Shown here: piece after piece, positions 34,210 to 46,500 of the stretch
How the letters are laid out: each line of letters opens with the position of its first letter
Numbering within the stretch: position 1 is the stretch's first letter
Assembly: GCA_900491605.1 (NCBI GenBank)
Contig: UESW01001671.1
Location: 52,095-116,094, forward strand
Length of the DNA stretch: 64,000 bases
Direction of reading: 5' to 3'
Source of the DNA: Calamus simplicifolius
Taxonomy: Eukaryota; Streptophyta; Magnoliopsida; Arecales; Arecaceae
Position numbers and translations under genes: made by a program
The notes under the pieces: model-generated
The model's input: only the letters and a program-made list of their open reading frames with translations
Database searches by the model: none
What the model was told of the DNA's origin: nothing

Positions 34210-34305
34210 GTCATAATAACTGCATCTCTCATGCATAGCAATCTCTCATGCATAGCAACTGCATCTCTCATGCATAATAACTGCATCTCTCATGCATAGC
34301 ATTCA
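34210..34305. repeat. ~22-bp repeat of the left LTR
   Basis: Four copies of actgcatctctcatgcata, one of them shortened. The partner LTR has four full copies at about 39122-39212. Confidence 0.9.
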
Positions 34306-34744
34306 CACATGAAATCATAGTACATAAACAGCCATGTATTCATAATATTCATCTACTTACAAATTTAACCAATAACAATTCTTCATATCACAATTCACAA
34401 TTTAACTACGCATATCCTGAAACAAATTATTTAATAAACTGATAACTGGCTTACTTACCTCAGTTCGCAATCCGACAGGTATAAATAAGCTAGTCAGATG
34501 TCTGAGCACCTACAGGATTATTTACACAATTAATTGATTAGCAAGGAATATTAAAATGACCCTTAGAATTTCTACCCAGACTAGTTCACGGGCCCTACTT
34601 TGGGCTCGAATATCTCCCACTACACATACCCGATTGGGGAAGTAAAAATACCCCAAGAAACTAGAATTCACCCAGATTCTAGCCATATAATTATTTTATT
34701 TTTTCGGCCCGTTACAGAGCCCAAAAACTCTGTCTAAAATGGTC

Positions 34745-35325
34745 CCATAAAACGGCCCAACAGGCCTGAACCGGCCGGCCCAGCCGGCCCGGTTCAGCCT
34801 GATTCCACCCGATTCATCATCTTCCCCCCGATCTCCTGTTTCACCGAATAGGGGACGGGAACATGGCCGGCGGCCGGGGCCGCCGCCGACCAAATTGAGG
34901 GCGGCCGGCCGCCGGTGGCCGGGCCAGAGCCGGCCACCGCCGCGGCCGGCCACCAATCTCCCGATTTCTCCCTCAATTTCTCTCCTCATTTTCCACTCAC
35001 CGCGCGGCACGGAGCTGTGCCGGTGGCTCGGCTGGCCACCTTGGCCGGCCGGACCTCCATCGGACGCACCCCGGCGCCGGTGGAGGCGACATGCCAACGC
35101 TCGGGCCCGGCGAGGCGGCAAACACGCCGCCGGGCCCGAACCAACCGGCGGAAGCCGAACGCCACCGCGCGAGAGGAGGGCCAATTGGCACTCCCTCTCC
35201 TCTCTCTCCACCACCACCCCGCCGGACGCCTCCCCCGGCGCCGGCGGGGTCGCCGGTCAAGTATCAGGCCCGGCGCGGCGGCGAGCACGCCGCCGGGCCT
35301 GAACCAAGGGGATTGGCCGGGATCT
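34745..35325. other. GC-rich, CpG-rich block of the left LTR
   Basis: Rich in CCGGCC and GCCGCC words, in sharp contrast with the AT-rich rest of the LTR. Long frames exist on both strands, but they are frame-promiscuous proline/arginine/glycine strings with no domain and are not maintained with the same ends in the partner LTR. I read this as regulatory or structural DNA, not coding. Confidence 0.7.
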
Positions 35326-35335
35326 CTTTTCTTCT

Positions 35336-35491
35336 CTCTCTTGCGATCTCTCTCTCTCTCTCTCTCTGGTTCTCTTTCTCTCTCTCTCAGGCTCTCTCTC
35401 TCTCTGGTTCTCTTTCTCTCTCTCGCTCTCTCTGTTTCACGCTCTCTCTCACGCTCTCTCTCTCTCTCTCGCTCTCTCTCTCTCTCTGAGA
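35336..35491. repeat. CT-rich low-complexity run
   Basis: Interrupted (CT)n. The partner LTR has an equivalent run at about 40253-40396. Confidence 0.95.
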
Positions 35492-35720
35492 GGCAGGGGA
35501 TTACCTGATGGAAGCGGATGCCCGGATGATGGAGGGAGTCCCCCCTCCATCATATAAATAATTCCCTACGCAACCCTTCAGCCCAAGGACTCGGAAACCC
35601 ATCAGACGCGACTCGAGAATCAAGCGGCATACAGGGAACTTAAATGTCATAATAACACCAGGTGCCACCCCAATTAATACTGAGAGTTAACCTCCCACTC
35701 TTAAATTACCGGGGTTTACA

Positions 35721-35733
35721 TTCTCCCCTCCTT
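35721..35733 (-). promoter_or_regulatory. Polypurine tract of the long-LTR element
   Basis: Minus strand AAGGAGGGGAGAA directly before TGTAAACC of the LTR. Confidence 0.75.
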
Positions 35734-37269
35734 ATAAAAATTTCGGCTTCGAAATTTGCTATACATCCCGTAGAATACAAATCCAGATTTTCTATCTCAT
35801 TATCAGCTAGAATTCATTCAAAAGTCACAGTCATCGTTACATCATTGATCGGTAAAACTTTCAAATGATCTTCAACCTGAAATTTCAAATCTTTCTTTTT
35901 GACATCAATATAACTTTTCTATTGACTTTGAGTTCCATGAAGCTGCTTTAATTAACAATACATTTCATAATTGCTACACCATCTCAGTCCAAAATTGTCT
36001 CTCTCTCAAACATTTCAATATGAAGGGAATCTACACCTTATATCATAGACAATTGAAAGTTATAGTAATCCCTCTATGACTTGAAAGTGATAATAGATGT
36101 ACCCTTAACCATAATCCATAATTGATCATAATCAAAAATAAAATCATCTCCCTCCTTTTTCCTAGAAAAGATTCATGTCACTTACGGCTGATTGATAATT
36201 TATCCATCCTGGAGAAAATATCTACATGGGACTATGAAGAAAGGTACAATAAGTATGCACAATAAATTAATGAACAGATATCTTGATTTAGAAATCTATT
36301 AACAGATAAAAATTCCCACAAATTCTTTATCAGCGAAATTTATCTTGTTCTTATTACTACTAAAATCTTTCACTGTCTAACATCAAAATATTTGATCATT
36401 TATAGCCAAAATCAGTTCTAAAGATTAATAGAGTCTACTGCTCTCAAAAACTTAAACAGTAATTATCTCAGAATTTAAAATTTTATAATCTTCCTAATTG
36501 ATCCATCATGATATAATATGCAGTCAACTATTTTATTAACATCAGTATCAACCATCTGCATATCTAGCAAGGTAACAATCAGTTTTGAACATGCAATATC
36601 CATAATTAAAGTTCTCTTAGTAAAATTCACTAAATATACTTATCCATCCAGACTCAAATTCAGACAGTACTCAATTGCAATTGATCAAAATATATAGTTA
36701 ACTATTTTATTCCCAAAATATCATCAATATTAATCATTCATATAACCAGCAGATTAGCTCATAATCTTAACTTACAATATCAAGAATGTAAGTTCTACAA
36801 ATAAAATTCATTTTATCCATTCACATTCAAATTCAGATTTAATACCTCCAAATCCACATATCAACTCAATTGCAATATGAACATAATGATGATATCTTTG
36901 TTATATTAGTCATCAATTGAAATTTTTCACTACTATGTTTATTCCATATATTCATCTATCTTTTATTGCATATCCAATTAAAATTTCATCTACCCATATT
37001 ATTTCAAGGTCTAAAATTGCTATGAGTCATCTCCAACAAGTTTAATGGAGATAAAACCTCTAGAAGCCCCTAGGCCTCCCCACTGATCAAGGCTACCAGC
37101 CAGGGAGCCCACATAATATCATTGGCTTGCAATGGTTCATTCTCAATTCCTATCAAACTTGTAATTCTTGGTAAACTTTAAATTTCAAGCTTCCAAAGCA
37201 TAATTTCCTGAAATTCCTTAAAAGTCATAATTGTCTCAATGTCATCCAAGTATTTTGCCTAGAGTGTCA
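35734..37269. other. Internal non-coding region of the long-LTR element
   Basis: AT-rich, no frame above about 70 codons and no recognisable pol motif. It replaces what would be pol in an autonomous relative. Confidence 0.7.
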
Positions 37270-37536
37270 TTATGCATATGTCCCTAAGATCATAATCTGG
37301 GTCCTGTGGGTTATGGGCCCACCATGCTTCCGCTGCGCACTCTGATGCAGCATGTCCTGCATAGACTGCGCCATACCCGAGAGAGCTTGAAGCATCTCGG
37401 ACTGGAATCGCTGGTGCTCAGTTCCCACTGGGTTGGCAGGGGCCATACCTCCAGTAGTTCCTTGACCCACCGGCTGATCGGCATTACCGGCCAGAGAGTC
37501 CTCCTCATACTGTTGGCTCCTAGTACGGCGATCCAT
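37270..37536 (-). pseudogene. Short gag-like frame of the long-LTR element
   Basis: An 88-codon frame starts MDRRTRSQQYEED about 180 bases after the primer site. It continues with a glycine/alanine-rich part, then FQSEMLQALSGMAQSMQDML. This is the arrangement of the N-terminus of gypsy gag proteins, whose capsid and zinc-knuckle parts are missing here. The resemblance is general and no enzymatic function follows. It could serve only as packaging or leader sequence. Confidence 0.45.
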
Positions 37537-37629
37537 AACTATTTTCTGTTAAATTAGATGTGGTTAATATTATCATAAGCTAAAGTGTCAGGTGTCTCTA
37601 AGTATAATGTCATCAAAATATGTTCCTCC

Positions 37630-37720
37630 GTGTTATCATGTCAATATGTCTGTGTCCCTAGGGTCATAAGTTCTCTACCTGTTATCATGTCAATATGTCT
37701 GTGTCCCTAGGGTCATAACC
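37630..37720. repeat. ~43-bp direct duplication near the primer site
   Basis: The phrase gttatcatgtcaatatgtct followed by gtgtccctagggtcataa occurs twice in succession. Confidence 0.85.
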
Positions 37721-37734
37721 TGGCTCTGATACCA
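37719..37734 (-). promoter_or_regulatory. Primer-binding site of the long-LTR element
   Basis: Minus strand TGGTATCAGAGCCAGG, a 16-base complement to initiator tRNA-Met, seven bases from the LTR. Confidence 0.88.
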
Positions 37735-38777
37735 TAAAAGCTGTCACGCCCCAGACCCAAAATTTTTTGAGCTAGGGTGACAACCCGCCGCGTGCCGGGC
37801 ACGCAAGGCGTCCCGAAACATGACACTGAGTTCAAGAAAAGCAACAACCTATATATCATTCAAGCCCATGACTTTAATACAATCCATAACTAAAGATTTG
37901 GGCTACAAGCCCTACACATAAGCATTACTGGGGTTACATCAACATATGAATCCACTTTATTTTAAATAGAAGCTCCAACGAACCTATGGTTCCTTACACA
38001 CCACAATAACATAGTCTGGGCATCAAGCCCTACACATAAATACACTGGTATAGCAATAAAACAAAAGTCTAAATTTTATTTGAGTTGAGGTCCATCACTC
38101 CAACATGTTATTCTCAAATCTCATGGTCCTGTAGCAAAAACATTATAATATTTTTATGAGATTACACTCAGTAAGTAAACCACGTTATACAGTCAAATCA
38201 TAGCATAGCAATCAATAAGCATATAAATGATCTGCATACATAAACATTTCACAAATACTCAAACATGCAATGTAAGTAAACCCATCATTGTTATATTATA
38301 TCATATGTGTCCCAAGGCCCTGCAATGCCCCATAACAAAGGAGAGCCGTGGTGGCACATATAAATATAATTCAAATCATTTGCACTCATCATTGTTGTAT
38401 TATATCATAGCAAATTATCAGTGCATATAAAGCATTCCAATTGTTATATTATATCATATGTGTCCCACGGCCCTGCAATGCCCCATAACAAAGGAGAGCC
38501 GCGGCAGCACATATAAATATAATTCATTCTTTTGCATTCACAATCACTCCATTATGCAATGTAAGTATTATATCATGCGTGTCCCACGGCCCTGCAATGC
38601 CTCATCTGAGCACATCCTCTAGATGTGTATGGCCATAGCAAAGGAGAACCGCGGCGGCACTTATGAATATAATACCAATCATTTGCATCCATAACTGCTC
38701 AATTATACTATATAAGTAAACCCACTATTTATACTCTCAATGGTAACTGTAAATGTGACCCACGGCCCTGCAATATC

Positions 38778-38972
38778 ACCATAGTGTACCAACAAGTATC
38801 CCCCCTACTGAAGTAGGGTCGAAATACCATAGTGTACCAACAAGTATCCCCCCTACTGAAGTAGGGTCGAAATACCATAGTGTACCAACAAGTATCCCCC
38901 CTACTGAAGTAGGGTCGAAATACCATAGTGTACCAACAAGTATCCCCCCTACTGAAGTAGGGTCGAAATACC
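38778..38972. repeat. 48-bp minisatellite in the right LTR, four copies
   Basis: Same unit as in the left LTR. All four copies carry the gtcgaaata ending. Confidence 0.95.
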
Positions 38973-39659
38973 AGGGTATGACATGATAAAGGAGAGCCGC
39001 GGCGACACATAACAGTACCTCACATCACATGCACTCATCTTATCAATAACAACACAATATTGCATAAACAGTGGATTATACCTACTGAACAATTGCATGT
39101 AATACATCACATTAATGTCATAATAACTGCATCTCTCATGCATAGCAACTGCATCTCTCATGCATAGCAACTGCATCTCTCATGCATAATAACTGCATCT
39201 CTCATGCATAGCATTCACACATGAAATCATAGTACATAAACAGCCATGTATTCATAATATTCATCTACTTACAAATTTAGCCAATAACAATTCTTCATAT
39301 CACAATTCACAATTTAACTACGCATATCCTGAAACAAATTATTTAATAAACTGATAACTGGCTTACTTACCTCAGTACGCAATCCGACAGGTATAAATAA
39401 GCTAGTCAGATGTCTGAGCACCTACAGGATTATTTACACAATTAATTGATTAGCAAGGAATATTAAAATGACGCTTAGAATTTCTACCCAGACTAGTTCA
39501 TGGGCCCTACTTTGGGCTCGAATATCTCCCACTACACACACCCGATTGGGGAAGTAAAAATACTCCAAAAACTAGAATTCACCCAGATTCTAGCCATATA
39601 ATTATTTTATATTTTTTGGCCCGTTACAGAGCCCAAAAACTCTGTCTAAAATGGTCCCA

Positions 39660-40250
39660 TAAAACGGCCCAACAGGCCTGAACCGGCCGGCCCAGCCGGC
39701 CCGGTTCAGCCTGATTCCACCGATTCATCATCTTCCCCCCGATCCCCTGTTTCACCGAATAGGGGACGGGAACATGGCCAGCGGCCGGGGCCGCCGCCGG
39801 CCAAATTGAGGGCGGCCCGGCCGCCGGTGGCCGGGCCAGAGCCGGCCGCCGGTGGCCGGGCCAGAGCCGGCCGCGGCTCTCGATTTCTCCCTCAATTTCT
39901 CTCCTCATTTTCCACTCACCCGCGCGGCACGGAGCTGTGCCGGCGGCTTGGCCGGCCACCTTGGCCGGCCGGACCTCCACCGGACGCACACCCGGCGCCG
40001 GTGGAGGCAACATGCCAACGCTCGGGCCCGGCGAGGCGGCGAGCACGCCGCCGGGCCCGAACCAACCGGCGGAAGCCGAACGCCACCGCGCGAGAGGAGG
40101 GCCAATTGGCACTCCCTCTCCTCTCTCTCTCCACCACCACCCCGCCGGACGCCTCCCCCGGCGCCGGCGGGGTCGCCGATCAAGTATCAGGCCGGCGCGG
40201 CGGCGAGCACGCCGCCGGGCCTGAACCAAGGGGATCGGCCGGGATCTCTT
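39660..40250. other. GC-rich block of the right LTR
   Basis: Counterpart of 34745-35325. It has small indels relative to its partner that shift every long frame, which argues against coding. Confidence 0.7.
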
Positions 40251-40291
40251 TTCTTCTCTCTCTCGCGATCTCTCTGTCTCTCTCTCTCTGG

Positions 40292-40325
<34 letters not shown>

Positions 40326-40631
40326 GGTTCTCTTTCTCTCTCTCTCACGCTCTCTCTCACGCTTTCTCTCTCTCTCTCCCGCTCTCTCTCTCTCTGAGAG
40401 GTAGGGGATTACCTGATGGAAGCGGACGCCCGGATGATGGAGGGAGTCCCCCCTCCATCATATAAATAATTCCCTATGCAACCCTTCAGCCCAAGGACTC
40501 GGAAACCCATCAGATGCGACTCGAGAATCCAACCGGCATACAGGGAACTTAAATGTCATAATAACACCAGGTGCCACCCCAATTAATACTGAGAGTTAAC
40601 CTCCCCACTCTTAAATTACCGGGGGTTTACA

Positions 40632-40636
40632 GGAGT
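40632..40636. repeat. Target-site duplication, right, long-LTR element (GGAGT)
   Basis: Matches 32745-32749. Confidence 0.9.
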
Positions 40637-41077
40637 CGGCTCCCGATTTCTGAGTGTCGGCTCCAGCAATTGCTCCCGATTTCTGAGTGTCGGCTCCAGC
40701 AATTGCTCCAAAAAATATAGTCTCTGAACTTAGGTTAGAGTCGGCTCCGCCAGGTCGGGTGTCGGCTCCGAAACTTCAGGTATCAGCTCCGAAACTCTAG
40801 GTGTCGACTCCGAACCATGCCAAAAATATAGAACTATTCTGATACGCTCTGGAGTCGGCTCGAGTGGTTCTAGGTGTCGGCTCCAAGTTCTGAACTTAAA
40901 TAAATTCCATTGAAATCAATTCAAAACTAATTTCTAAGTACCATTTGGATAAATAACTGATCTTAATTTCTGAAATACTTATCAAATCTATCAGAAACAC
41001 AATGAATATACTCATGGTTTATGTTAATCATCAAAATCAATAATTGGGTAAATAATTTCTCAATAATTTCCCCAACA
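40637..41077 (-). repeat. 3' LTR of element 2, inner part
   Basis: Remaining part of the split LTR, ending cccaaca. It contains a ~30-bp tandem duplication near 40640-40705 (gctcccgatttctgagtgtc twice) that the other LTR lacks. Confidence 0.92.
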
Positions 41078-41091
41078 ATCTTTCCCTTTTT
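41078..41091 (-). promoter_or_regulatory. Polypurine tract of element 2
   Basis: Minus strand AAAAAGGGAAAGAT before the 3' LTR. Confidence 0.8.
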
Positions 41092-41680
41092 GATGATGAC
41101 AAAAATGTTGAGTATATGTATAATCAAGTAATGCATATTTGTCAAAACATTCTTAAATTAAGGTTAAGCTCCCCCTTAATGAGATAGCTCCCCCTATGTG
41201 TATGCATATGTTAAGTTCATTGAAATGATATGCATATCTTAATGCCATTTGTTATTAATTGTCATTTAACATGCATATTCAAGTAAGTGTCATTCTTATA
41301 GCTTAATATCCTTTCTCCTCTTTGCATGCATACACATATATTATCTTTTCTCCCATAACATTGATGCATATAAATATATGAAATTAATATCAAATGCACA
41401 TAATGCATATACGTAAACAAACCTTTCTTCCCCTTTTTTGTAATCAACAAAAAGGTTTAGAAGGTGCATTAAGGCTTAAATTACATCAACCAAAAGAGTT
41501 TGAATAATTCAAACATCAAAATCAAAGGTTAGCCTAAAATTCAAGCAACTTAATATCAAAATTTAGATATGATATTCATTGAATACAGAAACATTACACC
41601 AAAATGTTCATTTCACTAAACTCCATTACATCATTCAAAATGCAAACAAAATCAAATTGCATCATAGAGCAAACTAAATA
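41092..41680 (-). other. Non-coding 3' internal region of element 2
   Basis: AT-rich spacer like that of element 1, again with plus-strand ctcccccttaatgagatagctccccctatg-type purine/pyrimidine words around 41169-41198. Confidence 0.6.
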
Positions 41681-43056
41681 TCAAAATCTAAGAAGTCTCT
41701 TAAGCTCTTCTAAGATCTTTCCCATGCCCTCACTTTGAATCTTTATAAAATCATTTAGTCTTCTATCAATAAAAGCAGATGCAACAGTAATTTTTTCTTG
41801 TAACTCCGCATTGCACTTTGAATATGTATCAGAATCTCCTCCAATGTCCTTGATCTTCTCAAAGATTTGCATTAAATCACATTTCAAGGCCTCAGAAGAA
41901 GTTCCAAAGGATGATTCAATTCTGCTTACTTTATCTTCCAAGGAGTCATACATCTCCCTTAAGCTCAAAAGTCTACTATCCAGTTCAATCTTCATTTCTT
42001 CTTTATGACAAGTAAGGAGTTCTTTTAACTGTACCAACTGAGCATCAGAAAAACCAGAAGTAGAAACAGATGTAGATACAGGTGGAGGTGGTGATGGTCT
42101 ACTGGGCTCAGGTGAAGGATGCCTCACAGATGGGCCAGCCTCTAATGGTGCAGCAGCTCCAATATCAGCTGCCATGTCCTTTAGGTGTCCCTTCCTTTTT
42201 CAATTGCCATCCACCTTCATGAACCCCATACGATGCACAGTAGCTAAACTATAATAGTCAGTGTGCCTTAAGTTCTTCATGTGTTCACTGTCTGAAATAA
42301 CTACATCCTAGTTCTGAAATGCTAAAGTCAAAATCATGCCATAAGGCAAAGTAGATCTCTTTTTATTGTCAGCTTCAGCCATATACCATATCATCATACC
42401 AGCTAAATTGATTGGCTGACCTGTCAGAACACTGTCCATGATAATAATGTCTCGCTCCGAGACGTACTCAAATCTGCCGAGCTTTGGGAATAAAATCTGG
42501 CCACAAATATAATGCAATAATCTTACATTTGGGGCAACTGGTTTGCCCTAACCTCTTCAAATTATGTAATATCCCTTCCTAGCATTCTTGATAATGCTCC
42601 TAATCTATCACTATGGGAATTTACAATTAGTCCAATAATAGGAATTTCTAAAAGGTTTCCAAGAATCTCAAAAGTCAAGTGTATTCTCTTTCCTCTAACA
42701 AAACTCACTATACCTTCATCTCCTCTCGAAAGATTGAAATAAAACTCTTTAACCAAAGCGGAATAAGTAGGAACGTCAAGAGAGCAAACCTTCTCCCAAC
42801 CTAATTCCTTTAACTGTCGCCCAATGGAAAAGCCCTCTTCCTCAAAGAAATAAAAATCGACCTTTCTGCCCATAGTGATCACTCGGCCAGCAAGGGTATC
42901 AATTTGAGGTGAGGAAGGATTTGGAACGATGCTTGGTGTGGATGCAGACGAAGAGGATAAAGAGCTTGGTGAAGGCTGTTGCGCCGGACGCCTCAAGGTT
43001 CTCTTTCCCGTCATCACCGCTCCATCAAACAAGGATCCCCTCCGTTTGGGTGCCAT
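41681..43056 (-). pseudogene. Env-like third ORF of element 2
   Basis: Same layout as in element 1: MAPKRRGS start at 43056, basic and serine-rich N-terminus, central domain (GWEKVCSLDVPTYSALVKEF, GRKVDFYFFEEEGF), C-terminal coiled-coil with SFGTSSEALKCD. The tryptophan that is a stop in element 1 is intact here. The frame is broken by a stop after MLGRDIT and by changes around 42180-42540. The C-terminal 164-codon frame (41681-42175) is open. Confidence 0.75.
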
Positions 43057-43119
43057 TAAGTGCAAGGAAATGATTAATTTGAGAAATCTTGGGTTTTGAG
43101 AAGAGTTGGGAAGAGTTTG

Positions 43120-43345
43120 AAAAGGTTAGGAGTCGATTAGAATAGGAAAGGTGTCGACTCTGCCCTAAATAAATCAATCTGGGACCACTTGGAGTCGACT
43201 CCTGCAAAGCGAGGTGTCGGCTCCAGGTCGCTAACACAGTCAGTGCCCAAAGTGGAGTCGACTCTAGAAAGGCAGGTGTTGGCTCCAAAGTCTCAGACAA
43301 AATTGGAGTTGACTCCGATACCAGAGGAGTCGGTTCCAAGATAGT
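43120..43345. repeat. GAGTCGACTC-type palindrome cluster in the env leader of element 2
   Basis: Seven or more words of the form GGAGTCGACTCC, GTGTCGACTC or GTGTCGGCTCC, including a perfect 12-base palindrome at 43191-43202. It is the same vocabulary as the LTR clusters but lies between pol and the env-like ORF. Confidence 0.85.
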
Positions 43346-43532
43346 TTTACAAAAAAAATAAGAGTTTCAAAGGATCTGAAACTTGTCCGAAAGTCTTCAA
43401 ATTTTGATTAAATCAACTTTGGAATATGATGAATCAAGGGGTTCAAATATCTAGATAAATTTTTCTTAATATCATAAGAAAATTAGAAAAAATGATTGAC
43501 TTCTAGATAATCATTCCTAGGAGATTTAAAAA

Positions 43533-46500
43533 TCATTCCAATGGATCACAAACTTCTAATTCTCCTCTAAGATAACAAAATCTTTCTTCACTTAGGGGTT
43601 TTGTAAAAATGTCAGTTAATTGTTCATTAGTACAAACATAATCAAACAAATGTCATTATTAGCTACATGTTCTCTAATAAAATGATATCTAATTTCAATG
43701 TGTTTAGTTCTTGAATGTTGGATTGATTTTTAGTCAAGTTTATTGCACTAATGTTATCACATATAATTGGTGTTTTATCAAGTGTTATACCATAATCTTC
43801 AACTTGTCACTTAATCCAAAGGATTTGAGCACAGCAACTTTCAGCTGCAACATATTCAGCTTCAGCAGTTGATAATGCAACTGAATTTTGCTTTTTGCTA
43901 AACCAAGAGATTAAGTTACTTCCTAAAATTTGGCATGCACCACTTGTACTTTTTCTATCCAATTTATAACCAACATAATCAGAATTAGTATATGCAATCA
44001 AATTTAATGTTGAGTTTCTAGAATACCATAATCCTACATTTTTAGTTCCATTAGATATCTAAGAATTCTTTTTACTGCAATTAAGTGAGATTCTTTTGGT
44101 TCAGACTGATATCTAGCACATAAGCAAACAGCAAACATAATATCAGATCTACTTGCAGTTTAGTAAAGTAGAGAGCCTATCATACCTCTATAATATTTTT
44201 GATCAATAGGCTTACCATCTTCATCTTTATCTAGTTTGCATGAAGGAGTCATTGGTGTTCCAAAAGGTTTGACTTGTTCCATACCAAACTTCTTGAGAAT
44301 TTCTTTTGTGTACTTTGTTTGGTTGATGAAAATTTCTCTCTTTCTTGTTTGATTTGAAGTTCTAAGAAGAAGTTGAGTTCTTCCATCATGCTCATCTCGA
44401 ATTCACCCTGCATTAACTTTACAAATTCTTGACACAAAAGATTGTTAATAGCACCGAATAATATCATCTACATAAATTTGTACTACCAATAAATCTTTAT
44501 CTTTTCTTTTCAAAAATAGGGTTTTATCAACATTTCCTCTAGAAAAATTATTTTTAATTAGAAATTTGCTTAATCTATCATACCAAGCTCTAGGTGCTTG
44601 TTTTAAACCATAAAGGGCTTTGTGTAATTTATAAACATGATTTCGAAATTCATGATCTTCAAAACCTGGTGGTTGTTCTACAAAAACTTCTTCATTTATA
44701 AAACCATTTAAAAATACACTTTTAACATCCATTTGAAATAAATTAATGTTCATATGACATGCAAATACAAGTAATACTCTAATTGCTTCTAATCTAGCAA
44801 CAGGTGCAAAAGTTTCATCAAAATCAATTCTTCTTCTTGATTATATCCTTTTGCAACTAATCTAGCTTTATTTCTAATTACTATGCCATTTTATCTAATT
44901 TATTTCTAAATACCCATTTAGATGCCATAACAAAATGACCTTTGGGTCTATCAACTAAGACCATACATTATTCCTAGTAAATTGATTTAATTCTCTTGCA
45001 TAGCTAACATCCAATTATTATTTTTTTCAGCTTCTTCAATAGTTTTGGATTCTATGTGAGACACAAATGCAAGATGATTATTAATGTTTCTCATTGATGA
45101 TCTAGTTCTTACTCCTTGAGATGGATCACCTATGATTAAATTCTTAGGGTGACCATAAGCATATCTCCAATCTCTAGGTAGATCTACATCATTACGAGCA
45201 GTATCAATAACATCATTCTTAGGTGAGTCATCATCTTTAGCTTCTTATTCATGGTCTGAAGATATATCTATATTCAATTTTTCAATATCTCTTTCAAGCA
45301 AAATTGTATCTTCCTCATCATCAATCTTCTCAAAACTTGATGCTAAAGACTCATCAAATACTACATGAATTGATTCTTCTACAATTAAATATTTCTTGTT
45401 AAATACTCTATATGCTTTACTAGATGTTGAATAACCTAAAAATATTCCTTCATTAAATTTGGCATCAAACTTCCCAAGATTGTCCTTACCATTGTTATGA
45501 ATAAAACATCGACAACCAAATACATGAAAATAACTAATGTTAGGTTTCCTATTATGCCATAGTTCATAAGGAGTTTTCTTAAGAATTGGCCTAATTAAAG
45601 CTCTATTAAGGATGTAACATGCTGCATTTATAGCTTCCGCCTAGAAGTACTTTGGGAGTTGGCTTTCACATAGCATGGTACGTGACATATCTTCTAATGT
45701 TCTATTTTTTCTTTCTATGACTCTGTTTTGCTGTGGTGTTCTAAGTGCAGAAAAATTATGATGAATACCATTTTCAATACAAAAATTTTTAAATTGATGA
45801 TTTTTAAATTCTGTTCCATGATCACTTCTAAGAGACACTATGGTATTGTTTTTCTCATTTGTGACTTTCTTGAAGAATTTTAAGAATATCGAGAAAGTCT
45901 CATCTTTGTGAGCTAAAAACAATACCCAAGTATATCTAGAGTAATCATCTACTATCACAAGACCATATTTTTTTTCTTCTATACTAGTGGTTCTAGTATG
46001 TCCAAAAAGGTCCATATGTAGTAGCTCTAGTGGCCTAGAAGTGGAAATAATATTTTTAGATTTGAAAGAATTTCTAATTTGTTTTCCAAATTGACATGCA
46101 TCACAAATTCTATTATTTTCAAAATCTAGTTTTGGAAGACTTTTAACTAAATCCATTCTAATTAATTTTGAAATTAAGTGTGTGCTTTCATGACCTAATC
46201 TACGATGTCATAGCCATCCAATCTCATTTACTTTAGCATTATCAGCAATTAAGCAATGATTACTAGTAGACAAATTATCTAAATCAATTAAGTATACATT
46301 GTCATTTCTATTTCCAACAAATATAATGCTATTGTCAATGGGATTAGAAACAGTGCAAATAGAAGCTTCAAATGAAACTTTGAAACCTTTTTCATACAAT
46401 TGGCTAATGCTAATTAAGTTATGCTTTAAACCAACAACATATAAAACATTTTCTATAAAAGTGGATGGAGTTATTTGAATTTTACCAAATCCCATGATTT

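Larger units (their letters stand above)
32750..35720 (-). repeat. LTR (3' side) of the long-LTR element
   Basis: 2,971 bases. Landmarks in plus-strand order: gtcacgcccc end, repeated blocks with cacggccctgcaatgcccc spaced roughly 110-165 bases (about 33300-33780), a 48-bp minisatellite, a 22-bp repeat, a CCGGCC-rich block (about 34745-35320), a CT-rich run (about 35336-35491), then a short unique end. Confidence 0.93.
32750..40631 (-). mobile_element. Long-LTR non-autonomous retrotransposon (LARD-like), inserted in element 2
   Basis: LTRs of 2,971 and 2,890 bases flank only 2.0 kb of internal DNA that lacks protease, RT, integrase and RNase H. On the minus strand LTRs begin TGTAAACC and end GGCGTGACA. 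A tRNA-Met primer site and a polypurine tract are in place. The only coding trace is a short gag-like frame, so mobility would need proteins in trans. The two LTRs look nearly identical by eye apart from repeat copy number, so this is probably the youngest insertion in the window. Long LTRs and a gag of this style suggest a Ty3/gypsy Tekay/Del relative, as an inference. Confidence 0.88.
37742..40631 (-). repeat. LTR (5' side) of the long-LTR element
   Basis: 2,890 bases, almost identical by eye to 32750-35720. It has four instead of six copies of the 48-bp minisatellite, and there is a small rearrangement in the CCGGCC block (a repeated gtggccgggccagagccgg near 39827-39870). Confidence 0.93.

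Noticed and set aside
34696..35508. Overlapping 100-200 codon frames in the GC-rich LTR block (and again at 39624-40465)
   Set aside because: Frames are open on both strands, composition-driven, end in CT-repeat serine/leucine strings, and are shifted by indels between the two LTRs.
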